DNA from: JAYUKV01 sp043764135
Lineage (GTDB): Bacteria > Patescibacteriota > JACMRA01
DNA length: 7,654 nucleotides
Direction of reading: 5' to 3'
Assembly (NCBI GenBank): GCA_043764135.1
Contig: JAYUKV010000138.1
Span: 1 to 7,654, forward strand
Shown: one piece after another, positions 1 through 5,308 of the stretch
How the letters are laid out: the number at the start of each line of letters is the position of its first letter
Position numbering within the stretch: the first letter of the stretch is position 1
Program-made: the position numbers and the translations under genes
Notes under the pieces: generated by a model
Told to the model about the DNA's origin: nothing
Database searches by the model: none
Seen by the model: the letters and a program-made list of their open reading frames with translations, nothing else

Positions 1-90
1 AGGAAGTTAAGAGAGTTATGGAATGATCAATTAGATGTAATGGAGAACATAGTTGAAGCGATAAGAATGTCTAATTTTAGATTGGGTTAG
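1..90 (+). CDS. C-terminal tail of a gene entering from the left (partial)
   Basis: Frame 1 is open from the first base and gives 29 residues beginning RKLRELWND and ending SNFRLG before a TAG at 88-90. The peptide has an ordinary, mildly amphipathic helical composition (leucine, glutamate, arginine). The frame's open run to the window edge and its convergent position against the PBP terminator fit the end of a real gene. Nothing identifies the product. A weak 5-bp stem (TAGAT 78-82 with ATCTA 95-99) followed by GTTTTT could help end this transcript, as could read-through into the hairpin at 194-218, which has TTTT on its plus-strand side. With so few codons the call could be wrong. Confidence 0.45.
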   Translation, partial: RKLRELWNDQLDVMENIVEAIRMSNFRLG

Positions 91-184
91 CTATATCTAG
101 TTTTTGGAAAGTGTTAGGTTTTGAATAAAACACTCTTTAAAAATACAAACTATTGAGACTGCACAAATTTAAAAAATATTATTT

Positions 185-218
185 AAAAAATATCCCTTAC
201 TCAAATATTGAGTAAGGG
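185..218 (-). terminator. Rho-independent terminator of the PBP gene
   Basis: An 11-bp perfect stem (194-204 pairs with 208-218, loop ATA) begins 7 bases past the PBP stop codon. Read on the minus strand it is followed by ATA and then six T (plus-strand A run 185-190), the classic intrinsic terminator layout. On the plus strand the same stem is followed by TTTT (219-222), so it may also stop the convergent gene that ends at 90. Confidence 0.9.
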
Positions 219-225
219 TTTTGGA

Positions 226-2211
226 CTATTTATCCAGAGATTCATCCATTGCTACGATTAGCTCACGGACTAGTGGCGCAACAACTGTACCACCATAACC
301 ACCAATTGGTCTATTATCTTTACGTTTCATACGCATAATAATAGTGTACTGACGGCCGTGGGAAACAAATCCTGCTGTTAAACCGATAGTTTGGGAGTTA
401 TTGGTAGTACCTGTTTTTGTGATAACATCAAGGCCTTTGACATCTGCAGCTTTACCGGTTCCATTCATCGCACCATCTTTCATAGCTGCTCGGATGACTT
501 TTGCAACTTTATTGTCAAAAGCAATTCCTCTTTCAGTTTGTGATTGGTCATAGATAATGTTTCCGTCTTTATCACGGATTTTATCAATTGTGGTAAAAGG
601 TGTTTTATACAATGCTGTTCGCATAGGATAAGATCCACCATTCATCAACGAAGCAGGAACTGTACTTAGCTCTAGAAGCGAAAGGTCGTTAGTACCCAAT
701 GAAATTGTTGGATCTTCTGGGTCAACATATCCATATTTATTAGGATCTGACTCAATTTCAACACCAAACTTAGTATAGGTATCAATCAACCTTTGACCGC
801 CCGGGATGTTACCATCACCTGCATGTCTGAGAGATGCTGCGGCTGCAGTGTTGATAGACATACTTAATGCTTCTTTGATTGTCATTGAAGAACCAGTAGG
901 TCCTTCAAGAGGCCAAGTTGGTCTAGTAATAAAAATTGAATTCAAACCTTCGCATTCCTTACCTTCTTTACACCGGTCGAGTCTTCGTTGAAGATCGGTT
1001 GCATAAACTGCAATCTTAGCCATAGAACCTGTTTGAGCTCTGGCATCTGTTGCAAGGTTGAATTGGTTAGTTGGCGAGAATTCATCTTTACCGCCTAGAA
1101 TAGCTTTGATAGTAAAATCATGACTATCCACTGCAATCATCGAGACTTCATAGTCAGATCCAAATTGTCCAGAATCATTCCATTCGCGCATTCGATCATC
1201 GACTGCTTTTTGCATTCGAGGATCGAAGGTGGTCTCAATTTGGTACCCCTTGCCGTATAAGGTGGAGGGTAGTTTTGTCTGAGAGAGTTCTGTCTTAATA
1301 GTCTGGCTAACCCAAGACGATGTTCCTACAGCTTGATATGTAGGTTTCGAGAATTTTGGTAAAGGCATGTTACGTACAGCAGCAACCTCTTGTTGAAACT
1401 TCTGAAGCTCTTCAGCTTCGGTTTCAGTCATAGACTGTTTCTTTGAAGTATTAGCGAGGATTTTATCAACGGTAATGTTTCGTTGAGTCAGTGCTTTGTC
1501 AGGGTTGTCAATAGGATCGTAGTAGTATGGTCCTGGTAAAGCAGAGATGATCACAATCATTTCATTTAGAGTGAGATCTTCTACTTTTTTACCTAGCATT
1601 TGTTCTGAAACAGAACTTACGCCACAGAGGTTTCGGTAAAGAGGAACAAGTTGCAAATATGTGTATAAGATTTGCTCTTTAGACATATAGTTGACATTTA
1701 GCTTGATGCTAAAGAGCATCTCGATCATTTTCTTATCAAGAGTTCCTAGTCTGTCATATCCTGGATATGTATTCTTGAGGATTTCTTGTGCAGTTTGAAT
1801 ATCGATTGTACTTGCCCCTTCTACTACATCTCCTGCTTTTGCATTTGCAATGATTGCACGAGCAATAGAACTTGGATTAACACCTACATGGTATTTAAAA
1901 TCCTTATCCTCAGATAAATAAGCAACTTTTTTTAGATTCTCTGGAAGAGTTTCTTTGCTTAAATCCTGCATATAACAGCCGTCATAGATATTAACAAGCT
2001 TTTTGTTATAGCCTTCATATCCTACTTGGGTTACACGGGAGGGTTCAAATTTAGTGATCGTATCTCCCTTTGGAAGGTCCTTGTATCGAAACAATAAACC
2101 AGCAACTCCGGAGGTTAAAATACTCATTGCAACAAACAAAGTTACAAACAGTTTACCTTTACCAGTTTTATTCGGAAGCTTGGGATCGGTATTGCGTCTT
2201 TTGGCAGTCAT
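226..2211 (-). CDS. Class A penicillin-binding protein (peptidoglycan glycosyltransferase/transpeptidase, PBP1A-like)
   Basis: Bifunctional cell-wall polymerase: the GT51 domain would polymerise lipid II glycan strands outside the membrane and the transpeptidase domain would cross-link stem peptides. The 661 residues run as follows: basic cytoplasmic N-terminus; membrane anchor about 21-41; GT51 about 75-250; linker; penicillin-binding transpeptidase about 355-650. In GT51 the first catalytic glutamate is E101 in ED..F..H.G, the motif-2 equivalent is GASTIDIQTAQ (132-142), the second glutamate is probably E164, and KEQILYTYLQ (178-187) is motif 4. The transpeptidase triad is intact: S396-M-A-K399, S452-I-N454 and K599-T-G-T-T. 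Length is normal to slightly short for the family. Motif 2 is divergent: the usual form is GGSTITQQ..KN, but here the second Gly is Ala, the QQ pair is changed and the following Lys-Asn is missing. The start is fixed by GAGGAG six bases upstream. It has its own divergent promoter and terminator. The family is certain; full glycosyltransferase activity is not. Confidence 0.95.
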   Translation of the reverse strand: MTAKRRNTDPKLPNKTGKGKLFVTLFVAMSILTSGVAGLLFRYKDLPKGDTITKFEPSRVTQVGYEGYNKKLVNIYDGCYMQDLSKETLPENLKKVAYLSEDKDFKYHVGVNPSSIARAIIANAKAGDVVEGASTIDIQTAQEILKNTYPGYDRLGTLDKKMIEMLFSIKLNVNYMSKEQILYTYLQLVPLYRNLCGVSSVSEQMLGKKVEDLTLNEMIVIISALPGPYYYDPIDNPDKALTQRNITVDKILANTSKKQSMTETEAEELQKFQQEVAAVRNMPLPKFSKPTYQAVGTSSWVSQTIKTELSQTKLPSTLYGKGYQIETTFDPRMQKAVDDRMREWNDSGQFGSDYEVSMIAVDSHDFTIKAILGGKDEFSPTNQFNLATDARAQTGSMAKIAVYATDLQRRLDRCKEGKECEGLNSIFITRPTWPLEGPTGSSMTIKEALSMSINTAAAASLRHAGDGNIPGGQRLIDTYTKFGVEIESDPNKYGYVDPEDPTISLGTNDLSLLELSTVPASLMNGGSYPMRTALYKTPFTTIDKIRDKDGNIIYDQSQTERGIAFDNKVAKVIRAAMKDGAMNGTGKAADVKGLDVITKTGTTNNSQTIGLTAGFVSHGRQYTIIMRMKRKDNRPIGGYGGTVVAPLVRELIVAMDESLDK

Positions 2212-2217
2212 GGCTAT

Positions 2218-2223
2218 CTCCTC
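2218..2223 (-). promoter_or_regulatory. Shine-Dalgarno site of the PBP gene
   Basis: GAGGAG on the minus strand, six bases before the ATG at 2211-2209. It is the site that sets the start of the PBP gene. Confidence 0.85.
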
Positions 2224-2234
2224 GGTTGTAAATT

Positions 2235-2248
2235 ACAATTGACAATTG
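2235..2248. repeat. Tandem 7-bp repeat in the PBP leader
   Basis: ACAATTG occurs twice head to tail (2235-2241, 2242-2248), between the predicted PBP promoter and its ribosome site. Each copy holds the palindrome CAATTG. It could be a protein site or chance in AT-rich leader DNA. Confidence 0.4.
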
Positions 2249-2340
2249 ACGTATTAGAATCTTTAGCATAAAACTATAAAATAGGCAAATTTACATTCAT
2301 AATTTTATTTTTACAGTTTTCTTATTCAATTGAATTGTAG

Positions 2341-2369
2341 AATATATAGCCAATATATAAATTTGACAA
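2341..2369 (-). promoter_or_regulatory. Predicted sigma70-type promoter of the PBP gene
   Basis: On the minus strand TTGTCA (2369-2364) and TATATT (2346-2341) lie 17 bases apart, five of six matches each to consensus. Transcription would start near 2334, inside the 12-bp palindrome ATTCAATTGAAT (2324-2335), leaving a leader of about 120 bases. The -35 box overlaps the opposite-strand -35 of the 2452 gene. A weaker alternative, TTGCCT-N17-TAAAGA, lies nearer the gene. Confidence 0.6.
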
Positions 2370-2376
2370 AAGTCAA
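2363..2376. promoter_or_regulatory. Inverted repeat TTGAC-N4-GTCAA over divergent -35 boxes (candidate operator)
   Basis: Perfect 5-bp arms, TTGAC (2363-2367) and GTCAA (2372-2376), around AAAA. It covers the -35 boxes of both divergent promoters, where a bound dimer would block one or both. The same arms and spacing recur at 5129-5142 before the TerC-family gene. The arm length and 4-base gap recall CRP/FNR-family sites (FNR: TTGAT-N4-ATCAA), but no regulator of that family is visible here. Confidence 0.5.
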
Positions 2377-2391
2377 GGATTATGTAAATAT
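2363..2391 (+). promoter_or_regulatory. Predicted promoter of the 2452 gene, extended -10 type
   Basis: TTGACA (2363-2368) is a perfect -35. Seventeen bases on lies AAATAT (2386-2391), preceded by TG at 2383-2384, so the poor hexamer may be rescued by an extended -10. Spacing and TG position match the promoters at 3184, 5142 and 6704. Start near 2398, leader about 54 bases. TAAATA with a 16-base spacer is an alternative -10. Confidence 0.6.
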
Positions 2392-2404
2392 CAACAAAAC
2401 CGAA

Positions 2405-2416
2405 CCACATTTGTGG
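2405..2416. promoter_or_regulatory. Inverted repeat CCACA-TT-TGTGG in the 2452 leader
   Basis: Perfect 5-bp arms around TT, about 8 bases after the predicted transcription start of the 2452 gene. It is placed like an operator. The in-frame GTG at 2413, an alternative start for the gene, lies in its right arm. Confidence 0.35.
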
Positions 2417-2451
2417 AAATAAAGTTAGGATTAAAAGGAGAAAGGATTAAA

Positions 2452-3024
2452 ATGAACAGATTTATTGGACTACTTGAATTTTTGCGAAATAAGTTCATTT
2501 ACTTGGTGGTAATCACTAAGATTGCACTTACAGCTTTCGCAATTACCATGTCAACAAAGTCATTCCCTATTCCTGTTATTGTAACAGGTACAGGTAAGGG
2601 TAAAATCCTAAATAATACTTTGGTTAGGAAATGTCTAGCTTTTATTTTGCGAGTAACTCGTAATTCAAGACTTCAGTCTAGTGCTTTGAAATTAGTCAAC
2701 AAAATTGAGTTAAGAAATATTGAGTTTTCTTGGACAATTAAAGTTAATGAGTTGCTTGAACAATTATCTCAAGTAACCCCTGAGACTGTTGATCTTCTTG
2801 ATGAGAATGTAAGACTGTCGGCCTTGAAACTGTCAGCCATAATGAACATGGGTTGCCCAGGCATGGCAGTGAATTGGAAGGCGTGTGAACTAAATCCTGC
2901 ATATCCTCAGATTAACACTCTATACATTAGAATGTTTGAACTTGGGATGTTCGATGAAGTTTACTCATTCCAACAGAAACACAATGACGATGTGATCAAA
3001 ATAGCATTTGAAACATCAGTCTAA
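2452..3024 (+). CDS. Membrane-anchored hypothetical protein with TPR-like C-terminus
   Basis: A 190-residue protein I do not recognise. A hydrophobic stretch at about 14-34 (FIYLVVITKIALTAFAITM), flanked by basic residues, looks like one membrane anchor. A basic helical middle follows, with LRVTRNSRLQSSALKLVNKIELR at about 66-88. The C-terminal third resembles tetratricopeptide helices: A139..W142..ACELNP149, then L157....F162ELG165.F167DEV...F173, close to the spacing of A/L, G, F/Y and P in TPR repeats. One to one and a half repeats at most are visible, so this is suggestive only. I chose ATG 2452 because AGG (2443-2445) lies six bases upstream and AAGGAG (2435-2440) eleven; the in-frame GTG 2413 would add 13 residues but lacks a ribosome site and sits in a palindrome. 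It is divergent from the PBP gene and ends at a strong terminator, so it is monocistronic. Confidence 0.85.
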   Translation: MNRFIGLLEFLRNKFIYLVVITKIALTAFAITMSTKSFPIPVIVTGTGKGKILNNTLVRKCLAFILRVTRNSRLQSSALKLVNKIELRNIEFSWTIKVNELLEQLSQVTPETVDLLDENVRLSALKLSAIMNMGCPGMAVNWKACELNPAYPQINTLYIRMFELGMFDEVYSFQQKHNDDVIKIAFETSV

Positions 3025-3036
3025 ACATCACATTTT

Positions 3037-3071
3037 ATCAGCTTAATGAAAATTAAGCTGATTATTTTTTT
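3037..3071 (+). terminator. Rho-independent terminator of the 2452 gene
   Basis: An 11-bp perfect stem (3037-3047 with 3052-3062) closed by a GAAA tetraloop and followed by T, A and seven T (3065-3071). It starts 12 bases after the stop codon. Confidence 0.95.
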
Positions 3072-3137
3072 GAAGATAATTATAGAATTGACTGATGGTA
3101 GGTTGGAAAGCTAAAACCTTATGATAATAATAAATCA

Positions 3138-3154
3138 ACTATATTAGTTATAGT
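3138..3154. promoter_or_regulatory. Inverted repeat upstream of the 3243 promoter
   Basis: ACTATA (3138-3143) and TATAGT (3149-3154) form perfect 6-bp arms around TTAGT. It ends 29 bases before the predicted -35 box of the 3243 gene, where an activator might bind. AT-only arms make chance plausible. Confidence 0.3.
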
Positions 3155-3183
3155 CATTTAGATGGGTTTAAATTGGTAATTTT

Positions 3184-3212
3184 TTGACAAAGCATTATTA
3201 TTATGTTAATTA
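3184..3212 (+). promoter_or_regulatory. Predicted promoter of the 3243 gene, extended -10 type
   Basis: TTGACA (3184-3189), 17 bases, TAATTA (3207-3212), with TG at 3204-3205. It shares TTGACAAAG and ATGTTAAT, at equal spacing, with the promoter at 6676-6704. Start near 3219, giving a leader of about 24 bases with no Shine-Dalgarno motif. Confidence 0.6.
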
Positions 3213-3242
3213 ATTAGAGTTCACCAAACATAGTTTTAAATC

Positions 3243-3599
3243 ATGAACGGACAAATCCAAACCAACGGTTGTAAAAGTCAAATTTCCGGTTATTCACAAA
3301 TCAATATCGACCCTGATATTACGATTGTGAAAAACGATCTTGATACGCGTCCATCTGCAAACTTTATTATTACGGTACATTCCGGTGTTATCGAGATTGT
3401 AGGGCAAATGAGTGGAGAACTTAACGTTAAAAGTTCTTCTCAACTCGAAGCAGATTCGACATCTTTTTTCACACCTATGCAGCCAATGGTTATGGGTCAA
3501 ATGATGGCTCCTATGAAACCATTTGCGCCTATGAAACACTTTGTTAGGAGTTCTAATCCTTCAGGTCCAACAGTAATCGAAATTACTTGCAAATTTTAG
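3243..3599 (+). CDS. Small methionine-rich hypothetical protein
   Basis: 118 residues, family not recognised. The N-terminal two thirds (about 15-70) alternates polar and hydrophobic residues (YSQINIDPDITIVKND, ANFIITVHSGVIEIVGQ), as expected of a beta-rich fold. Residues 78-97 form a Pro/Met segment with seven methionines (79, 82, 84, 87, 88, 91, 97) and a near-repeat PMKPF/PMKHF, mirrored in the DNA by CCTATGAAAC twice. Met-rich segments with MxxM or MxM spacing bind Cu(I) in some copper-handling proteins; here the segment could equally be a flexible linker. There is no signal peptide or membrane segment. ATG 3243 is the first start after the promoter, but there is no Shine-Dalgarno site in the short leader. 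A hairpin over the stop codon and a 74-base gap separate it from the 3674 gene, with no terminator between, so the two probably share a transcript. The codons look more G+C-rich than those of the next gene. Confidence 0.8.
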   Translation: MNGQIQTNGCKSQISGYSQINIDPDITIVKNDLDTRPSANFIITVHSGVIEIVGQMSGELNVKSSSQLEADSTSFFTPMQPMVMGQMMAPMKPFAPMKHFVRSSNPSGPTVIEITCKF

Positions 3600-3620
3600 A
3601 CCATTCTTCTAATTGGTCTA
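3597..3620 (+). promoter_or_regulatory. Intercistronic hairpin over the 3243 stop codon
   Basis: TAGACCA (3597-3603) pairs perfectly with TGGTCTA (3614-3620) over a 10-base loop; the left arm begins with the TAG stop. There is no T tract, so it is unlikely to terminate. It may stabilise the upstream message or set the ratio of the two proteins. Confidence 0.4.
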
Positions 3621-3646
3621 TTAGAGCTGATGGTAATCTATTAAAT

Positions 3647-3667
3647 GTTGTTCAACAACTAAGGAGG
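3647..3667 (+). promoter_or_regulatory. Palindrome followed by a strong Shine-Dalgarno (AAGGAGG)
   Basis: GTTGT (3647-3651) pairs with ACAAC (3655-3659) over TCA, one base before AAGGAGG (3661-3667). The latter is a full anti-16S match six bases ahead of the GTG at 3674, and it decides the start of that gene. The hairpin abuts the ribosome site and could affect its access. Confidence 0.6.
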
Positions 3668-3673
3668 ACTATT

Positions 3674-4132
3674 GTGATATTCTATACTTCTATAAATTCT
3701 TTTTTTCATGATCTTGCTTGTAATAAGTTAGAACATGAATTAATCGAACAAGGTTCTATAGTATTATTTTGTGAATACCCTCCTGATATAGTCAAATCAA
3801 ATGATATTGACAAACTAATTGAGTTGTTTGGTCATTCTGTTAGAGATTTGCCATTCTGTATTATTGAAGAGATTATTCAGAATAAAAAATTCCAGAACAC
3901 TATCAAACTACTCTCCAAAGAATGCGCTATCTTGTATGGTTCTACACCCAAATTCAAACTATTTTCATTTTCAAACCTCAAAGAATATAATTTAACTGAT
4001 TGGGATGAAATAGAAGAGTTTATACTTTCAAAATATGGTTTTTTTGTAACCTTTGATAGAACACTCTCCCCTTCAGTTAGTCTTACTTCACAGCTCACAG
4101 CCAATGAAGATTGCTTCTTTGAAGTGAGATAA
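3674..4132 (+). CDS. Hypothetical protein, second gene of a likely two-gene unit
   Basis: 152 residues from the GTG start; not recognised. I prefer GTG 3674 because AAGGAGG stands six bases upstream. An in-frame TTG at 3587 would give 181 residues and overlap the previous gene by 13 bases, but has no ribosome site, and two hairpins lie in between. The protein opens with a strand-helix-strand pattern (IFYTSINSF, a helix to about 26, then GSIVLFCEYPPDIV), which looks like the start of a small alpha/beta domain. A helical middle follows (IDKLIELFGHSV, FCIIEEIIQNKKF) and then an acidic segment, NLTDWDEIEEFILSKYGFF. No membrane segment or signal peptide. G+C is low (15 of 60 bases in 3961-4020). 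It runs into a hairpin terminator and converges on the TerC-family gene. Function unknown. Confidence 0.8.
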   Translation: MIFYTSINSFFHDLACNKLEHELIEQGSIVLFCEYPPDIVKSNDIDKLIELFGHSVRDLPFCIIEEIIQNKKFQNTIKLLSKECAILYGSTPKFKLFSFSNLKEYNLTDWDEIEEFILSKYGFFVTFDRTLSPSVSLTSQLTANEDCFFEVR

Positions 4133-4136
4133 TAAT

Positions 4137-4158
4137 AAAGCACCTTTTTAGGTGCTTT
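4137..4158 (+). terminator. Terminator hairpin after the 3674 gene
   Basis: AAAGCACC (4137-4144) pairs with GGTGCTTT (4151-4158) over a TTTTTA loop, five bases after the stop codon. The 3' arm ends in TTT and is followed by AATTT, a weak but usable T tract. Confidence 0.75.
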
Positions 4159-4185
4159 AATTTCGAGGCGCTATAATTTTTGAAT

Positions 4186-4220
4186 AAAAAAAATAACCTC
4201 AATGTACTAGTACATTGAGG
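4186..4220 (-). terminator. Rho-independent terminator of the TerC-family gene
   Basis: A perfect 24-bp palindrome (4197-4220, ends CCTCAATG and CATTGAGG, centre CTAG). On the minus strand it is followed by TTA and eight T (plus-strand A run 4186-4193). It lies 34 bases past the stop codon, back to back with the hairpin of the convergent gene. Confidence 0.93.
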
Positions 4221-4225
4221 CTTGT

Positions 4226-4247
4226 AGAATTTCAGAAGAATTTCAGA
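4226..4247. repeat. Tandem 11-bp repeat in the 3' untranslated region of the TerC-family gene
   Basis: AGAATTTCAGA occurs twice head to tail (4226-4236, 4237-4247), plus four more matching bases to 4251. It lies between the stop codon and the terminator. Probably a small replication-slippage duplication. Confidence 0.6.
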
Positions 4248-4254
4248 AGAAAAA

Positions 4255-5070
4255 CTAAATCTTAGCTTCTACATTAAGTGAAACAGACTCGGATTCGATA
4301 TCGTCACCCACTGATGGATTGATAAAGCGATACACTTTACCAAAAGTGAAACATCCAAATAGAGTAAAACCGATCAAAGCTCCAAGCTCTGAAAAGATTC
4401 CAAGCTCAGGAAGTTCGTAACCAGTGGTCCAAAAGCTGATAGGAGTAATCCCATCATGCAAGGCGCAGAACGCAATGAACATCATAACACCAAAGCTGAC
4501 TCCTCGATACTTATTCAAAGTATCGACGATCCAGGATGCGCTGGGGATGAGGATCAAGCGGTTCACAACAATACCGATACTGATCGCAACAATGCTGCTG
4601 CTAACAGTAGAAGCAAGTGGGACTGAGTCGAGAAGGAAAGGAATGCTGATCAGGTTCAGCTGGAAAACTTTCATCGCAAATTGTTTTGCGGAAAGTGTTT
4701 CAGTACCTGAGTCAACACCGCCATCATGGTCCTTGTCAGCGAAAATTTCTGGAAAAGTCTTGAAACAGACGTATCCGAGAAGCCCAGCCAAGACAAGGTC
4801 CGTTGGCATTGCCAGCGAAGGGAAACCCTTCAGAATCATCACCAAAATGACGAACAGTAGGTTCAAAGGCGAACCCGTGATAAGTGTCCACACAACCAGT
4901 TTTTTCTGGGTTGCCACATCATACTCTGATGTGTTTTCGTTTAGCGCTACGCAGTTATCTGCGGACAGGCACAACTCAAGAAGGACAATCATCATTGCGC
5001 CAGGGATAATTGCTCCCCAGTGCAAGCTATAGTCTAAGTTGGTAACAATCTTAATAATGCTGTCAAACAT
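4255..5070 (-). CDS. TerC-family integral membrane protein (probable metal-ion transporter)
   Basis: 271 residues, mostly hydrophobic, with about seven membrane segments (roughly 17-36, 57-82, 91-110, 136-153, 157-176, 190-208, 226-247). The family signature E-x-x-L-S-x-D-N is present as E32-LCLSADN39 in the first segment. The second half has the paired aspartate, D148, in PFLLDSVP, as in the internally duplicated TerC fold. Characterised TerC proteins (Alx, YkoY, MeeF/MeeY) move Mn2+ out of the cytoplasm; others are linked to tellurite resistance. The substrate here cannot be read. The loop at 112-124 (D-K-D-H-D-G-G-V-D...) resembles an EF-hand calcium loop. The C-terminus is acidic. ATG 5070 has AAAGG five bases upstream, and the promoter lies close by, so no room exists for the manganese yybP-ykoY riboswitch often found with this family. 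G+C is markedly higher than in neighbours (30 of 60 bases in 4501-4560, against 16 of 60 in 5581-5640). DUF475, a related family, is the alternative label. Confidence 0.88.
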   Translation of the reverse strand: MFDSIIKIVTNLDYSLHWGAIIPGAMMIVLLELCLSADNCVALNENTSEYDVATQKKLVVWTLITGSPLNLLFVILVMILKGFPSLAMPTDLVLAGLLGYVCFKTFPEIFADKDHDGGVDSGTETLSAKQFAMKVFQLNLISIPFLLDSVPLASTVSSSIVAISIGIVVNRLILIPSASWIVDTLNKYRGVSFGVMMFIAFCALHDGITPISFWTTGYELPELGIFSELGALIGFTLFGCFTFGKVYRFINPSVGDDIESESVSLNVEAKI

Positions 5071-5113
5071 TTGAACCTTTCCTATTTTCTAGTTTTGTTA
5101 TTGGTCTAATATA

Positions 5114-5142
5114 TCCATACCATATAATTTGACCTATGTCAA
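5114..5142 (-). promoter_or_regulatory. Predicted promoter of the TerC-family gene, extended -10 type
   Basis: On the minus strand TTGACA (5142-5137), 17 bases, TATGGA (5119-5114), with TG one base ahead of the hexamer. Start near 5107, giving a leader of about 36 bases that ends in AGGAAAGG before the ATG. Confidence 0.6.
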
Positions 5143-5144
5143 AT
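5127..5144. promoter_or_regulatory. Inverted repeat ATTTGAC-N4-GTCAAAT over the -35 box (candidate operator)
   Basis: Perfect 7-bp arms (5127-5133 and 5138-5144) around CTAT, covering the -35 box of the TerC-family promoter. The core TTGAC-N4-GTCAA is identical in arms and spacing to 2363-2376. Location over the -35 fits a repressor site. The gene-free DNA from here to 5308 is very AT-rich and shows nothing else I can support. Confidence 0.5.
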
Positions 5145-5308
5145 CAATTATTTTAAATAGTCTTTTTTGTTGATTTTATAATGAAATTCAATACAAATAA
5201 TTTTTATTAAATCATATTAAATTCACATTTAAAATTATATAAATTTTTAACAAAATTACTCTATCAACCCTACTTATCTTGTAATGAGTAAAAGTATTTC
5301 TTTAACCC

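Noticed and set aside
806..991. Short plus-strand frames inside the PBP gene (also 2054-2242)
   Set aside because: They are antisense to well-conserved PBP sequence and have no start signals.
226..2211. UGA read as glycine or tryptophan, suggested by the lack of TGA stops
   Set aside because: No TGA occurs in frame in the 661-codon PBP gene, where glycine uses GGN and tryptophan TGG, and no gene here appears cut short by a TGA. Reassignment is not supported by this window.
3877..4143. Minus-strand frame of 88 codons opposite the 3674 gene
   Set aside because: It begins in the terminator hairpin and mirrors the coding frame of the plus-strand gene, which has a strong ribosome site.
4424..5032. 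Long plus-strand frame of 202 codons inside the TerC-family gene
   Set aside because: It lies antisense to a gene with clear family motifs and has no promoter or ribosome site; higher G+C there favours chance open frames.
5071..5113. yybP-ykoY manganese riboswitch ahead of the TerC-family gene
   Set aside because: The predicted leader is only about 36 bases and holds no suitable paired structure.
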